Counted from the stretch's first letter, positions 1 through 7,237 are shown. The stretch: DNA of 21,121 nt from Clostridiales bacterium (GCA_003503945.1 DOCD01000179.1:1-21121); one strand, 5' to 3'. Program-made: numbers and translations. The notes: a model not told the origin generated them from the letters alone.

Positions 1-22
1 TTCCTTTATCGGGGCTCTTATG

Positions 23-910
23 TTATAATTCTTCGTCGTTGTGGTTTTTGTAGCCCTCGCCGTAAATTTCCTTGGCTGAGGATACTATCGTGAACGCGTT
101 CGGGTCGATATCCCGCACGACGTCGTGCAGCTTGGGGTACAAAATATTCTTGATTGCGCACATAATCACGCATTTGTTCTGCCCCGAATACGCGCCTTCT
201 CCGTCGACGAGCGTCGCGCTTATGTCGAGTTCTTTCAAAATTTTCTCCTTGATTGCGTCGGTTTTGTCTACGTCGGTAATAATGAATACGAGCTTCGCCG
301 AATTGCCGCCGTACAGCACGGCGTCGAACGCTATCGTAAACGCTATTATAGAAATTATCGTAAAGCAGATAAGGTCGAAATCTTTATAAACAATCGCGGA
401 AAAAATTACAATCAGCGTATCGATGCCCAAAGAAATGAGCCCCGTGCGCACCGAGCGGAATTTTTTACGCAGCAGCTTGACTATGATATCGGTGCCGCCC
501 GTCGAGCTGCCCATTCTGAAAATAAACCCGAGCCCCGCGCCGAACAGTCCGCCGCCCACAACCGACGCGATTAAAATATTTTCCGTAAGCGGCAGCACGG
601 GCGCGAAAACTATGCCCCAGAGTTCGATTAAAAGCGAGGACAGAACGGTTGCGAATATTGTCGAGATTGCGAAGTCTTTGCCGAAGAAAATCAAGCCGAG
701 TATTAAAAGCGGGATATTCATTATAAGTATTATCCAGCCCGTGGGGAAGCCGGTCAGGTGGTTCAAAACAATCGCGATGCCCGTCGCCCCGCCCGAGGCG
801 AGCTCGTTCACGTCCAGAAAGAGCGCGACGCCCAGCGAGTATATCACGCAACCGAATATGATGACCGCATACTTTTTCAAATACTTAATAATTACCGCTT
901 TATGTTTCAT
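23..910 (-). CDS. YitT family integral membrane protein (DUF161 + DUF2179)
   Basis: A 295-residue multipass membrane protein. Residues 1 to about 205 hold several hydrophobic segments with the Gly-rich start typical of YitT proteins (ASGGATGIAIVLNHLTG, then GSSTGGTDI near residue 135). The last 85 residues form a soluble DUF2179-like domain (AKLVFIITDVDKTDAIKEKI). Length and domain order match the usual YitT family of Firmicutes. The molecular function of the family is not established; membrane location is secure. The ATG at 910 is preceded by GGAG with 7 nt spacing. The gene lies 45 bp downstream of pnuC on the same strand but has a consensus promoter of its own whose -35 box overlaps the pnuC stop codon, so it can be expressed independently. 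The family call is confident, the function unknown. Confidence 0.93.
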   Translation of the reverse strand: MKHKAVIIKYLKKYAVIIFGCVIYSLGVALFLDVNELASGGATGIAIVLNHLTGFPTGWIILIMNIPLLILGLIFFGKDFAISTIFATVLSSLLIELWGIVFAPVLPLTENILIASVVGGGLFGAGLGFIFRMGSSTGGTDIIVKLLRKKFRSVRTGLISLGIDTLIVIFSAIVYKDFDLICFTIISIIAFTIAFDAVLYGGNSAKLVFIITDVDKTDAIKEKILKELDISATLVDGEGAYSGQNKCVIMCAIKNILYPKLHDVVRDIDPNAFTIVSSAKEIYGEGYKNHNDEEL

Positions 911-930
911 TTACAAACTCCGATAATATT

Positions 931-959
931 ATTATATACTTTTAAAAAAAATGTGTCAA
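931..959 (-). promoter_or_regulatory. Sigma-A promoter of the YitT gene
   Basis: On the minus strand TTGACA (959-954), a 17-bp spacer and TATAAT (936-931) form a perfect consensus promoter. The predicted start is about 15 nt before the ribosome binding site. The TGA stop codon of pnuC (958-956) lies inside the -35 hexamer. Confidence 0.85.
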
Positions 960-1678
960 TCCAAATTCTTACAGGTTTGAAGGGCTTTTGCGGCGAGCCG
1001 TTTGCGCTTCGTCCAGCAGATAAAGGTGTACGCGTCGTTAATGAGGAATATCGAAAAGCAGACCACCATAGAAATATACTCTATCGATTGCGCGCACTGC
1101 AACGACCAAAGCACGATAAGTACTATATCGTTGAGTATGAACGCGGCGGCGTATGCGGGCAGCCTGAGCGCCATAAGATACAGCGCGACAAAGCTCGTCG
1201 CAACCGAAATGGTGCTCGGTATAAGGTTCGCGGTGCCGAAGGCGCGCAGTATGAAGTAGAACGCCGCGGTTATCGCCGCCGCCGCGGGTATGAGTATGAA
1301 GACGTGTATTTTATTGAATTTACCCACTTTAACCTCCGCGCTGCCCTTGTCGCCGGGGTTTTTCAGCCAGCAGATAAGGGATACTATCGACGTGGGAATC
1401 TGCATCGTAAGATAAATTATCATTTCCCCGTAATAGCGGGTAAAGTACGATACGGTCGCGTATACCGAACTGAAACATATCATAAGCATAAGCGCGAACG
1501 CGTCGCCTTTCGCTGCGAATATCAGCGACGTCACGCCCAGAAGGGAGGATACTAAGGTGAGGTACTCGCGGCTCTGCACGGCGAAAAACGACACTGTTAT
1601 CGCGGTTACCGAACACGCCCACAGCGCCCACTCGAATTTGGTTAAATTTTTTAACGGGTTGCGAAGTTTACCCTTCAT
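956..1678 (-). CDS. pnuC: PnuC-like nicotinamide riboside/vitamin transporter
   Basis: A 240-residue membrane protein with about seven hydrophobic segments, matching the PnuC family in length and pattern (N-terminal FEWALWACSVTAITVSFF, a central YLTMQIPTSIVSLICWLKNP block, and a C-terminal segment ending NDAYTFICWTKRKR). PnuC proteins are facilitators for nicotinamide riboside; relatives carry thiamine (PnuT) or riboflavin (PnuX), so the substrate here is uncertain. The start at 1678 is chosen because TTTGGAGGCAGT precedes it; the reading frame stays open to 1765 but that part is the untranslated leader with a terminator hairpin. Expression is probably controlled by that leader RNA (1679-1770). 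The gene is followed closely by the YitT gene. Confidence 0.88.
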   Translation of the reverse strand: MKGKLRNPLKNLTKFEWALWACSVTAITVSFFAVQSREYLTLVSSLLGVTSLIFAAKGDAFALMLMICFSSVYATVSYFTRYYGEMIIYLTMQIPTSIVSLICWLKNPGDKGSAEVKVGKFNKIHVFILIPAAAAITAAFYFILRAFGTANLIPSTISVATSFVALYLMALRLPAYAAAFILNDIVLIVLWSLQCAQSIEYISMVVCFSIFLINDAYTFICWTKRKRLAAKALQTCKNLD

Positions 1679-1770
1679 ACTGCCTCCAAAAAAAACGCAC
1701 CCGTGCGCGCGCCTTCTGTGACCTAACGGCGCGAACGAGTGCTTCGTACGGCTACCCGGTGGCAACCGAC
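1679..1770 (-). promoter_or_regulatory. Structured 5' leader of pnuC, candidate riboswitch
   Basis: The transcript predicted from the promoter has a leader of about 92 nt. It begins with a stable hairpin, CGGUUGCC-ACCG-GGUAGCCG (1768-1749), followed by the terminator hairpin (1742-1688). CGGGU (1758-1754), part of the first hairpin, can instead pair with ACUCG (1740-1736), which is the 5' arm of the terminator, so two mutually exclusive folds are possible. I compared it from memory with TPP, FMN, preQ1, THF, ZTP, c-di-GMP, c-di-AMP and NAD+ aptamers and recognised none. The ligand is unknown; an NAD+-precursor or other vitamin signal would fit the gene. Confidence 0.55.
1688..1742 (-). terminator. 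Intrinsic terminator in the pnuC leader (attenuator)
   Basis: On the minus strand GCACUCGU (1742-1735) pairs with ACGGGUGC (1704-1697) and, inside it, CGCGCC (1733-1728) pairs with GGCGCG (1713-1708) around a 14-nt loop. The stem is followed by eight U (1695-1688) and then directly by the pnuC Shine-Dalgarno sequence. A shorter hairpin, CGCA-CGGG-UGCG, is also possible just before the U run. A terminator placed between promoter and ribosome binding site is the hallmark of attenuation. Confidence 0.75.
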
Positions 1771-1776
1771 TGTTTA

Positions 1777-1806
1777 ATTATAGTTTGAAATGCGTGCATA
1801 TGTCAA
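1777..1806 (-). promoter_or_regulatory. Sigma-A promoter of pnuC
   Basis: On the minus strand TTGACA (1806-1801), an 18-bp spacer and TATAAT (1782-1777). Both hexamers are perfect. The start is predicted near 1770, giving the structured leader described separately. Confidence 0.85.
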
Positions 1807-1865
1807 GTTTATATAACTTGATTTTAATACATTTTAATTTTATTGTCAAAATTTATAAAAAGGTA

Positions 1866-1894
1866 TGTACAACCGAATAATTTTATGGTATAAT
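1866..1894 (+). promoter_or_regulatory. Promoter of the glycosyltransferase gene
   Basis: TGTACA (1866-1871, four of six -35 bases), a 17-bp spacer and an extended -10, TGGTATAAT (1886-1894). The start is predicted near 1901, leaving a leader of about 80 nt in which ATAGTT (1923-1928) could pair with AACTAT (1962-1967) just before the Shine-Dalgarno site. Divergent from the pnuC promoter. Confidence 0.65.
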
Positions 1895-1979
1895 ATTATA
1901 GGTCGCTTTCTCTGAACGTCGCATAGTTCTGCTTGTTCATAGAAGCCGACGAAAAACTTTTAACTATCGGAGGGGAACA

Positions 1980-3011
1980 ATGGGCAAACTTATAACTTTT
2001 GCCGTACCCAGCTATAACTCGCAGAATTATCTGCATACGTGTATAGACAGCCTTCTCGTCGGCGGGGACGACGTTGAAATAATTATCGTAAACGACGGCT
2101 CTAAGGACAACACCGCGGGTATCGCGGACGAATATCAGGCAAAATATCCCACGATAATACGCGCCGTTCACAAGGAGAACGGCGGGCACGGCTCGGGGGT
2201 GAACAAGGGGCTCGAGCTTGCCACGGGGCTTTATTACAAGGTTGTCGACTCGGACGACTGGCTCGACGCCGACGCGCTGAAAAAGCTTATCGCGACTATA
2301 AAGGAGCACGTCGCCGCAGGTAAGGGCGCGGATTTGTATATTTCGAATTTCGTGTACGACCACGCGCTCGACAATACTATAAAGGTCAGCGAATACCGCA
2401 AAAACCTGCCAAAGGACAGATTTTTCGGCTGGAAGGATACAAAGCCGTTAAAGACCTGGAAAATGTTTCTGATGCACGCGGTGGTTTACCGCACGCAGCT
2501 ATTAAGAGATACGGGCGTGAAGCTTCCCGAGCATACCTTCTACGTCGACAACGTGTTCGCGTATACGCCTATGCCTTACGCGAAAAGCATATATTACGTC
2601 GACGTGGATTTGTACCATTATTTTATAGGCAGAAGCGACCAGTCCGTAACCATCGAAAACATCGTCAAGCGTTACGACCAGCAAATCCGCTGTATGAAGC
2701 TCATTCTGAAAGCGCACAGCTATGACGAAATACAGACGTTCTGCAAGCCTTTGAGAAAGCAGATGTATCACTTTATCGACGCGGTGATGATGAACACCTA
2801 CTTTTTCACCACGGCTAAGTACTCGAAGGAGCGCAAGGCCGCGCTTAAAGAGTTTTGGGCGGATATAAAGGCTGCCGATAAAAAAATGTACAAAAAAGTA
2901 AGGCGTATGCCGAAAATATTTCTTTTAAACTGCCTTTGCTGGCGACTTAAAGGCGCGCTTACCACGGCAGTTTACAAGTATCTTTGTAAACACGTGAAGC
3001 TTGGTTTTTGA
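1980..3011 (+). CDS. Family 2 glycosyltransferase
   Basis: A 343-residue cytoplasmic or membrane-associated inverting glycosyltransferase with GT-A fold. The N-terminus shows the usual beta-strand LITFAVPSYN, then VEIIIVNDGSKDNT (nucleotide binding) and the metal-binding DSDD at residues 90-93 followed by W. The C-terminal third (about 230-343) is rich in Lys, Tyr and Phe and has no clear transmembrane segment, so this is not a polyprenyl-phosphate transferase of the DPM/GtrB type. Acceptor and sugar cannot be read from sequence. The ATG at 1980 is preceded by GGAGGGG. It is followed by glf, so a role in assembling a galactofuranose-containing surface polysaccharide is a reasonable inference. 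Confidence 0.9.
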   Translation: MGKLITFAVPSYNSQNYLHTCIDSLLVGGDDVEIIIVNDGSKDNTAGIADEYQAKYPTIIRAVHKENGGHGSGVNKGLELATGLYYKVVDSDDWLDADALKKLIATIKEHVAAGKGADLYISNFVYDHALDNTIKVSEYRKNLPKDRFFGWKDTKPLKTWKMFLMHAVVYRTQLLRDTGVKLPEHTFYVDNVFAYTPMPYAKSIYYVDVDLYHYFIGRSDQSVTIENIVKRYDQQIRCMKLILKAHSYDEIQTFCKPLRKQMYHFIDAVMMNTYFFTTAKYSKERKAALKEFWADIKAADKKMYKKVRRMPKIFLLNCLCWRLKGALTTAVYKYLCKHVKLGF

Positions 3012-3028
3012 TAATGATTTAAAAAGTA

Positions 3029-3143
3029 TCCCTCATCCGTCTGCTACGCAGACACCTTCCCCCCTGAAAGGAGGGAAGGCAAATTAAGGGTATAAAGGCT
3101 TCCCCCTTTGAAGGGGGAAGCTCCGTGAAACGGTGATGAGGGA
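3029..3143. repeat. Modular palindromic repeat, convergent (L-R) arrangement
   Basis: Two hairpin units face each other, bounded by the inverted ends TCCCTCATC (3029-3037) and GATGAGGGA (3135-3143). The left unit has CTGC-TAC-GCAG and an imperfect C-rich/G-rich hairpin (3055-3079). The right unit has a perfect 11-bp hairpin, GCTTCCCCCTT-TG-AAGGGGGAAGC (3098-3121). Related units in the opposite arrangement occur at 6060-6174. It resembles short non-coding dispersed repeats (REP/MITE-like) and ends 8 bp before the glf Shine-Dalgarno sequence. No coding content. Confidence 0.8.
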
Positions 3144-3162
3144 TGTTATGGGAGGTTTTAAA

Positions 3163-4257
3163 ATGAAGTACGATTATCTGATAGTCGGCGCCGGACTTTT
3201 CGGCGCGGTATTCGCAAGGGAAGCGGCAAACGCGGGCAAAACCTGCCTCGTCGTCGAAAAGCGCGCACATATCGGCGGCAATATCTATACCGAAAACGTT
3301 GGCGGCGTAACCGTGCACAAGTTCGGCGCGCATATCTTCCATACCTCGGATAAACGGGTGTGGGATTACGTAAACAAATACGCGGAATTTACTTCGTTTA
3401 TTAACAGTCCGCTTGCAAACTACAAGGGCAGGCTTTATCATCTTCCCTTCAATATGAACACCTTTTATGAGCTGTGGGGGGTAACCACGCCCGCAGAGGC
3501 TAAGAAAAAAATCGACGAACAGAAAATCCCGTGCGGCAACCCGCAGAACGTAAAGGAGCAGGCAATGTCGCTCGTGGGCGAGGATATATACAAAACTCTC
3601 GTCGAGGGCTATACCGAAAAGCAGTGGGGCAAAAGCGCGGACAAGCTCCCCGCAGATATCATAAAAAGGCTGCCGCTCCGGTTCACCTTCGACAACAATT
3701 ATTTCAACGACAAGTATCAGGGCATACCCGAAGGCGGGTATACGCGGCTTATTGAAAACCTTTTAAAAGGCGTGGAGGTAAGGCTTAATACCGACTTTAT
3801 CGCCGACAGGGAAAACCTCGGGAAGCTTGCCGATAAAATTTTATACACGGGCGCAATAGACGAGTTTTTCGGCTTTGCCGAGGGCAACCTCGAATACCGT
3901 TCATTAAGGTTCGAAACCGAACGGCTGGATACCCCCGATTTTCAGGGCAACGCCGTCGTCAACTATACCGAAAGAGAGGTGCCCTATACCCGCATAATCG
4001 AGCATAAGCATTTCGAACGGGGCAATAACAGCCCGTTCACGGTAATAACCCGCGAGTATCCCGACGATTGGAAGCCGGGCAAGGAAAGGTTCTATCCCGT
4101 CAACGACGGGGCGAACGGCGCGCGGTACGAAAAATATCGCGAGCGCGCAAAAGCGCAGAAAAACGTAATTTTCGGCGGAAGGCTGGGGCTTTATAAGTAT
4201 TACGATATGGACGACGTAGTCGCCGAAGCCCTCGCTTTCGCGGATAAATATATTTAA
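3163..4257 (+). CDS. glf: UDP-galactopyranose mutase
   Basis: Flavoenzyme of 364 residues that interconverts UDP-galactopyranose and UDP-galactofuranose, supplying galactofuranose for surface glycans; cytoplasmic. The N-terminal FAD-binding motif is GAGLFG (residues 9-14), followed by VVEKR at the end of the second strand, GGNIYTE (38-44) and the family signature HKFGAHIFHT (52-61). LYHLPFNMNTFYELWG and the later EGYTEKQWGK are also typical of Glf. Length is normal. The ATG at 3163 is chosen because GGAGG (3151-3155) precedes it at 7 nt; in-frame ATGs at 3133 and 3145 lack a site and lie in the repeat or Shine-Dalgarno region. Probably works with the upstream glycosyltransferase, although a repeat element separates them. 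Confidence 0.96.
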   Translation: MKYDYLIVGAGLFGAVFAREAANAGKTCLVVEKRAHIGGNIYTENVGGVTVHKFGAHIFHTSDKRVWDYVNKYAEFTSFINSPLANYKGRLYHLPFNMNTFYELWGVTTPAEAKKKIDEQKIPCGNPQNVKEQAMSLVGEDIYKTLVEGYTEKQWGKSADKLPADIIKRLPLRFTFDNNYFNDKYQGIPEGGYTRLIENLLKGVEVRLNTDFIADRENLGKLADKILYTGAIDEFFGFAEGNLEYRSLRFETERLDTPDFQGNAVVNYTEREVPYTRIIEHKHFERGNNSPFTVITREYPDDWKPGKERFYPVNDGANGARYEKYRERAKAQKNVIFGGRLGLYKYYDMDDVVAEALAFADKYI

Positions 4258-4262
4258 ATAAA

Positions 4263-4287
4263 GACGGGCGCGCATGCCCGCCTTTTT
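4263..4287 (+). terminator. Intrinsic terminator of glf
   Basis: Just after the glf stop codon, GACGGGC and GCCCGCC form a GC-rich stem (one mismatch) around GCGCAT, followed by TTTTT. Confidence 0.75.
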
Positions 4288-4334
4288 AATGCGCAAAAAC
4301 GGAAATATCGGCAAATGTTTATACTGAGTTTACG

Positions 4335-4362
4335 TTTGCGCCTTATTATGTATACATATAAT
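4335..4362 (+). promoter_or_regulatory. Possible promoter of the fakA-like gene
   Basis: TATAAT at 4357-4362 is perfect. The best -35 match is TTTGCG (4335-4340) with a 16-bp spacer, which is weak. The location between the glf terminator and the next gene supports it. Confidence 0.5.
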
Positions 4363-4398
4363 GGGTTATTGTATGTTTAACCGACTATCGGAGAGAAT

Positions 4399-6057
4399 AT
4401 GAACGAAAGAGAAATCGACGGCGTAATGTTTAAAAATATGCTTATGGCAGGCTTGCGCCGTTTAAGCGACAGGATAGAGGAAGTAAACGATCTGAACGTG
4501 TTCCCCATACCCGACGGCGACACGGGCGACAATATGTATTCCACGCTGTACGGCGGGTTCAAACGTATCGCCGACAGTGACGACGACGTTTTGGGCTCGG
4601 TCGCAAAGCCCGTAGGCGAGGGCGTTCTGCTCGGCGCAAGGGGCAATTCGGGCGTAATACTCTCGCAGATGATATACGGAATAACCGAGGAGTTCGCCCC
4701 GCACGAGCGCGCGGACGCCGCGGTTATCGCGAAAGCTTTTGAAAGGGGCGTGAAAAAGGCTTACTGCTCGGTTTCGACCCCCGTCGAGGGCACTATGCTC
4801 ACCGTCCTAAGAGAGGCTACGGAATATGCGAATAAAAACGTAACCAAATCGAGCACGCCCGAAAGCTATTTTTCCGACTTTTTAAAAGAGGGCGAAAAAT
4901 CGCTCGAAAGGACGCCCTCTCTTTTGCCCGTTTTAAAGGAAGCGGGCGTCGTCGATTCGGGCGGGGCGGGCGTACTGCATATAGTTTCGGGCTTTTTAAG
5001 CGCGGTTCGGGGCGAAAGCGCGGGCGAGGCTTCCGAGCTCGCCGTAGCTTCTTCGGCAAAGGATATCGATTTTTCGCTTTTTACCGAGGACAGCGTGATG
5101 CGCTTCGGGTACTGCACGGAGTTTTTGTTGCAGCTTACGAAATCGAAAATCGATATCGCGGCGTTTTCTCTCGAAGATATGAAGAGGGAAATTTCCGCGT
5201 TCGGCGATTCGCTCGTGGCGGTCAAGACGGGCAGCGTGGTTAAAATCCACATACATACGATGACCCCGGGCGCCGTGCTCGCTTACGCGCAGGCGTTCGG
5301 CGAATTTCTGACCGTTAAAATAGAGAATATGACCTTGCAGCATAACGAAACGGTCGAAAAAAAGCAGATAACTTTCAGGAAAAATCTTACCCGTAAAAAA
5401 TTCGCGGCGATAGCCGTGGCGGACGGCAAGGGCGTCGTTTCGGCTTTTACCGAGCTCGGCGCGGATATAGTAATAGACGGCGGGCAGGGCAACAATCCGT
5501 CGGTAGAAACATTTTTAAACGCTTTCGACGCGGTGAACGGCGACGTAATATTCGTGCTGCCCGACAACAACAACGTGGTTATGGCGGCTAAGGAGGCGGC
5601 GGGGCTTTACGGCAAATCGGACGTAAGGGTGCTCGGCGCGAAGAGCGTCGGCGACGGTTACTGCGCGCTTTCCGCAATGGATTACAGTTTGGACGACGCG
5701 GACGAAATTTTTAATGCCATGCAATCGGAAATAGATAATTCGGTTTGCGCCGCGGTGTCGCGCTCGATACGCGACTCCAAAGCGGGCGGATTGGTGATAA
5801 ACGACGGCGACTACATAGGCTTTGTGGATAAGGATATAATCGTTGCCGACAGGGAAAGACTTGCGGCTGCGAAGCGGCTTACCGAATGCCTTAACGATGA
5901 AGCTAAAAGCTTCGTTATTGCGTTTTTCGGCGACGGCGTTGGCGAAAGCGAGCGGGAGGGATTTGCCTCTTTCATAGAAGAGCACTTTCCCGAAGTCGAG
6001 TTTTACGGCATGGACGGCGGGCAGGAAATATACGATTACGTAATCGTTTTGCAGTAA
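4399..6057 (+). CDS. fakA: DAK2 domain protein, fatty acid kinase catalytic subunit FakA-like (YloV)
   Basis: A 552-residue cytoplasmic protein. The N-terminal DhaL/DAK2 domain has the Mg-ATP site NVFPIPDGDTGDN (DGDTGD at residues 39-44), then GARGNSGVILSQ and VVDSGGAGVLH. A middle domain and a C-terminal DegV-like domain follow (DGGQGNNPSVETFLNAF, then VLPDNNNVVMAA). Order and length are those of YloV/FakA. FakA phosphorylates fatty acids held by a FakB (DegV) protein, giving acyl-phosphate for phospholipid synthesis. The next gene encodes such a DegV protein, which supports the pairing. The ATG at 4399 follows CGGAGAGAAT, a short-spaced site. In-family alternatives (dihydroxyacetone kinase) are unlikely because the DhaK part is missing. 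Confidence 0.9.
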   Translation: MNEREIDGVMFKNMLMAGLRRLSDRIEEVNDLNVFPIPDGDTGDNMYSTLYGGFKRIADSDDDVLGSVAKPVGEGVLLGARGNSGVILSQMIYGITEEFAPHERADAAVIAKAFERGVKKAYCSVSTPVEGTMLTVLREATEYANKNVTKSSTPESYFSDFLKEGEKSLERTPSLLPVLKEAGVVDSGGAGVLHIVSGFLSAVRGESAGEASELAVASSAKDIDFSLFTEDSVMRFGYCTEFLLQLTKSKIDIAAFSLEDMKREISAFGDSLVAVKTGSVVKIHIHTMTPGAVLAYAQAFGEFLTVKIENMTLQHNETVEKKQITFRKNLTRKKFAAIAVADGKGVVSAFTELGADIVIDGGQGNNPSVETFLNAFDAVNGDVIFVLPDNNNVVMAAKEAAGLYGKSDVRVLGAKSVGDGYCALSAMDYSLDDADEIFNAMQSEIDNSVCAAVSRSIRDSKAGGLVINDGDYIGFVDKDIIVADRERLAAAKRLTECLNDEAKSFVIAFFGDGVGESEREGFASFIEEHFPEVEFYGMDGGQEIYDYVIVLQ

Positions 6058-6059
6058 AC

Positions 6060-6174
6060 AGGCTTCCCCTTTGGGGAAGCTGTCCCGTAGCTTGCGTAAG
6101 GGACTGATGAGGTAAAAAACGCCCTCATCCGTCTGCTTCGCAGCCACCTTCCCCAAAGGGGAAGGCAAATTGAG
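6060..6174. repeat. Modular palindromic repeat, divergent (R-L) arrangement
   Basis: The same two unit types as at 3029-3143 but in reversed order. The first unit has a perfect hairpin GCTTCCCC-TTT-GGGGAAGC (6062-6080) and ends GATGAGG (6106-6112). The second starts CCTCATC (6123-6129), has CTGC-TTC-GCAG, and ends with CCTTCCCC-AAA-GGGGAAGG (6147-6165). The reverse complement of the first unit is a diverged version of the second, so both belong to one family. It fills the gap between fakA and fakB and could form a large stem loop in the mRNA. Confidence 0.82.
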
Positions 6175-6202
6175 TAAAAAATTTATTTAAGGAGTTATAA
6201 AT

Positions 6203-7099
6203 ATGAAAAAATTCGTAATCGTCACCGATTCGTGCGCCGATCTGGACAGGGAGCTGAGGGAAAAATTCGACATCGATTATCTGCCCATGAGCGTGCATTT
6301 CAACGGCAAGGAGCTGCCCGCCAGCCTCGACTGGGAGCAGATATCGTTTAAGGATTTCTATAACCTTATGCGCGACGGAGTCCGCGTAAAGACCTCGCAG
6401 GTAAACGCAGGCGAATATTCGGCGGCTTTCGCAAAATATATAGAGGACGGCTTCGACGTTCTCTCGATATCCTGTTCCTCCGCGCTTTCCAGCTCGTACA
6501 AGGGCAGCCTCGTCGCGAGGGACGAATTGAAGGAAAAATATCCCGAAGCGAAAATAATCTGTATAGACAGCCGCAACTCCTGCGCGGGGCTCGGCTCGCT
6601 GTGCATAACGGCTTCCAGACTTCGCGCCGAGGGCAAAACCGTAGAAGAGACGGCGGAGTACATAGAAAAGAACAAGCAGAGGATGAACCAGTTCTGCACG
6701 GTAGAAAGCTTAACGTACCTCAAACGCGCGGGCAGGGTCAGCGCGACGAGCGCGGTTTTCGGCGGGCTTTTGCAGGTTAAGCCCATAATAATTTCAGACG
6801 TGAACGGTCAGAACGGCGCAATCGAAAAGGTAAAGGGCAGAAAGAACTCGTTTGAAAGACTTGTGCAGATGTTCATAGAAGCATACGAGCCCGACCCCTA
6901 TCAGTGCGTGGTCGTCGCACATGCGGACTGCCTTTCCGACGCAGAGACGCTCAAAAGCATGCTCGAAGCAAAATTCAAAGAGAAGAATATTCAATCGGAA
7001 ATCGAAATCCGAAAGGTCGGCCCCATTATCGGCGCTTCGGCGGGCCCCGGCACGGTTGCGATTTACGGTTTCGGCAAAGAAGTTACGGTCGCGGTGTAG
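6203..7099 (+). CDS. fakB: DegV family fatty-acid-binding protein, FakB-like
   Basis: A 298-residue cytoplasmic two-domain DegV protein. FakB proteins bind one fatty acid and present it to FakA for phosphorylation. Visible family motifs are VTDSCADL (residues 7-14), KTSQV, the SCSSALSSSY phosphate/carboxylate loop, YLKRAGRVSA and GGLLQVKPI, and the terminal IGASAGPGTVAI. At residue 279 this last motif has Ser where many DegV/FakB proteins have His (GAHxGPG). The ATG at 6203 has AAGGAG at good spacing. The gene lies 145 bp after fakA with only the palindromic repeat between them, so co-transcription is likely. It ends in a strong bidirectional terminator. Which fatty acid it binds cannot be told. 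Confidence 0.92.
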   Translation: MKKFVIVTDSCADLDRELREKFDIDYLPMSVHFNGKELPASLDWEQISFKDFYNLMRDGVRVKTSQVNAGEYSAAFAKYIEDGFDVLSISCSSALSSSYKGSLVARDELKEKYPEAKIICIDSRNSCAGLGSLCITASRLRAEGKTVEETAEYIEKNKQRMNQFCTVESLTYLKRAGRVSATSAVFGGLLQVKPIIISDVNGQNGAIEKVKGRKNSFERLVQMFIEAYEPDPYQCVVVAHADCLSDAETLKSMLEAKFKEKNIQSEIEIRKVGPIIGASAGPGTVAIYGFGKEVTVAV

Positions 7100-7105
7100 G
7101 TTCAC

Positions 7106-7139
7106 AAAAATGTGCTTCTATTCTGCGAAGCACATTTTT
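7106..7139. terminator. Bidirectional intrinsic terminator after fakB
   Basis: A perfect 13-bp stem, AAAAATGTGCTTC (7106-7118) with GAAGCACATTTTT (7127-7139), around an 8-nt loop. The A run on one side and T run on the other allow termination in both directions. Confidence 0.9.
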
Positions 7140-7165
7140 CGTGATTTGAAAGGCGCTGCCTTTCT

Positions 7166-7237
7166 TTGCGCAATCATAAGGGCAAACGTATCATATAATT
7201 GCGCAAATTCAATCCGCTCAGGCGCAAGTATGCGCAA
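7166..7237. repeat. Three phased TTGCGCAA palindromes upstream of the acyltransferase
   Basis: TTGCGCAA occurs at 7166-7173 and 7199-7206, and ATGCGCAA at 7230-7237. Starts are 33 and 31 bp apart, close to three helical turns. The second and third copies share the longer TGCGCAAATT (7200-7209 and 7231-7240). A TATAAT-like box (7194-7199) abuts the second copy but no good -35 is seen. A further hairpin, GCAAAAA-GTGTGA-TTTTTGC, lies at about 7250-7269. The region between the fakB terminator and 7294 holds no gene; the sites could be operators for an unknown regulator. Confidence 0.4.

Noticed and set aside
125..574. Plus-strand open frames over the YitT and PnuC genes
   Set aside because: They are rich in Arg and low complexity, lack ribosome binding sites and overlap well-recognised genes on the other strand.
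758..1555. Plus-strand frame of 265 codons
   Set aside because: Shadow of pnuC and yitT, very Arg/Tyr-rich, crosses the yitT promoter.
1679..1765. N-terminal extension of pnuC from 1765 (reading MPPGSRTK)
   Set aside because: The stretch contains the leader hairpins and terminator; a good Shine-Dalgarno precedes the ATG at 1678.
1679..1770. Identity of the pnuC leader with TPP, FMN, THF, ZTP, preQ1 or cyclic dinucleotide aptamers
   Set aside because: Conserved cores of these classes, as I remember them, are not present, so no named class is assigned.
5515..6168. Minus-strand frame of 217 codons across the end of fakA
   Set aside because: Antisense to a conserved gene and runs into the palindromic repeat; no family resemblance.
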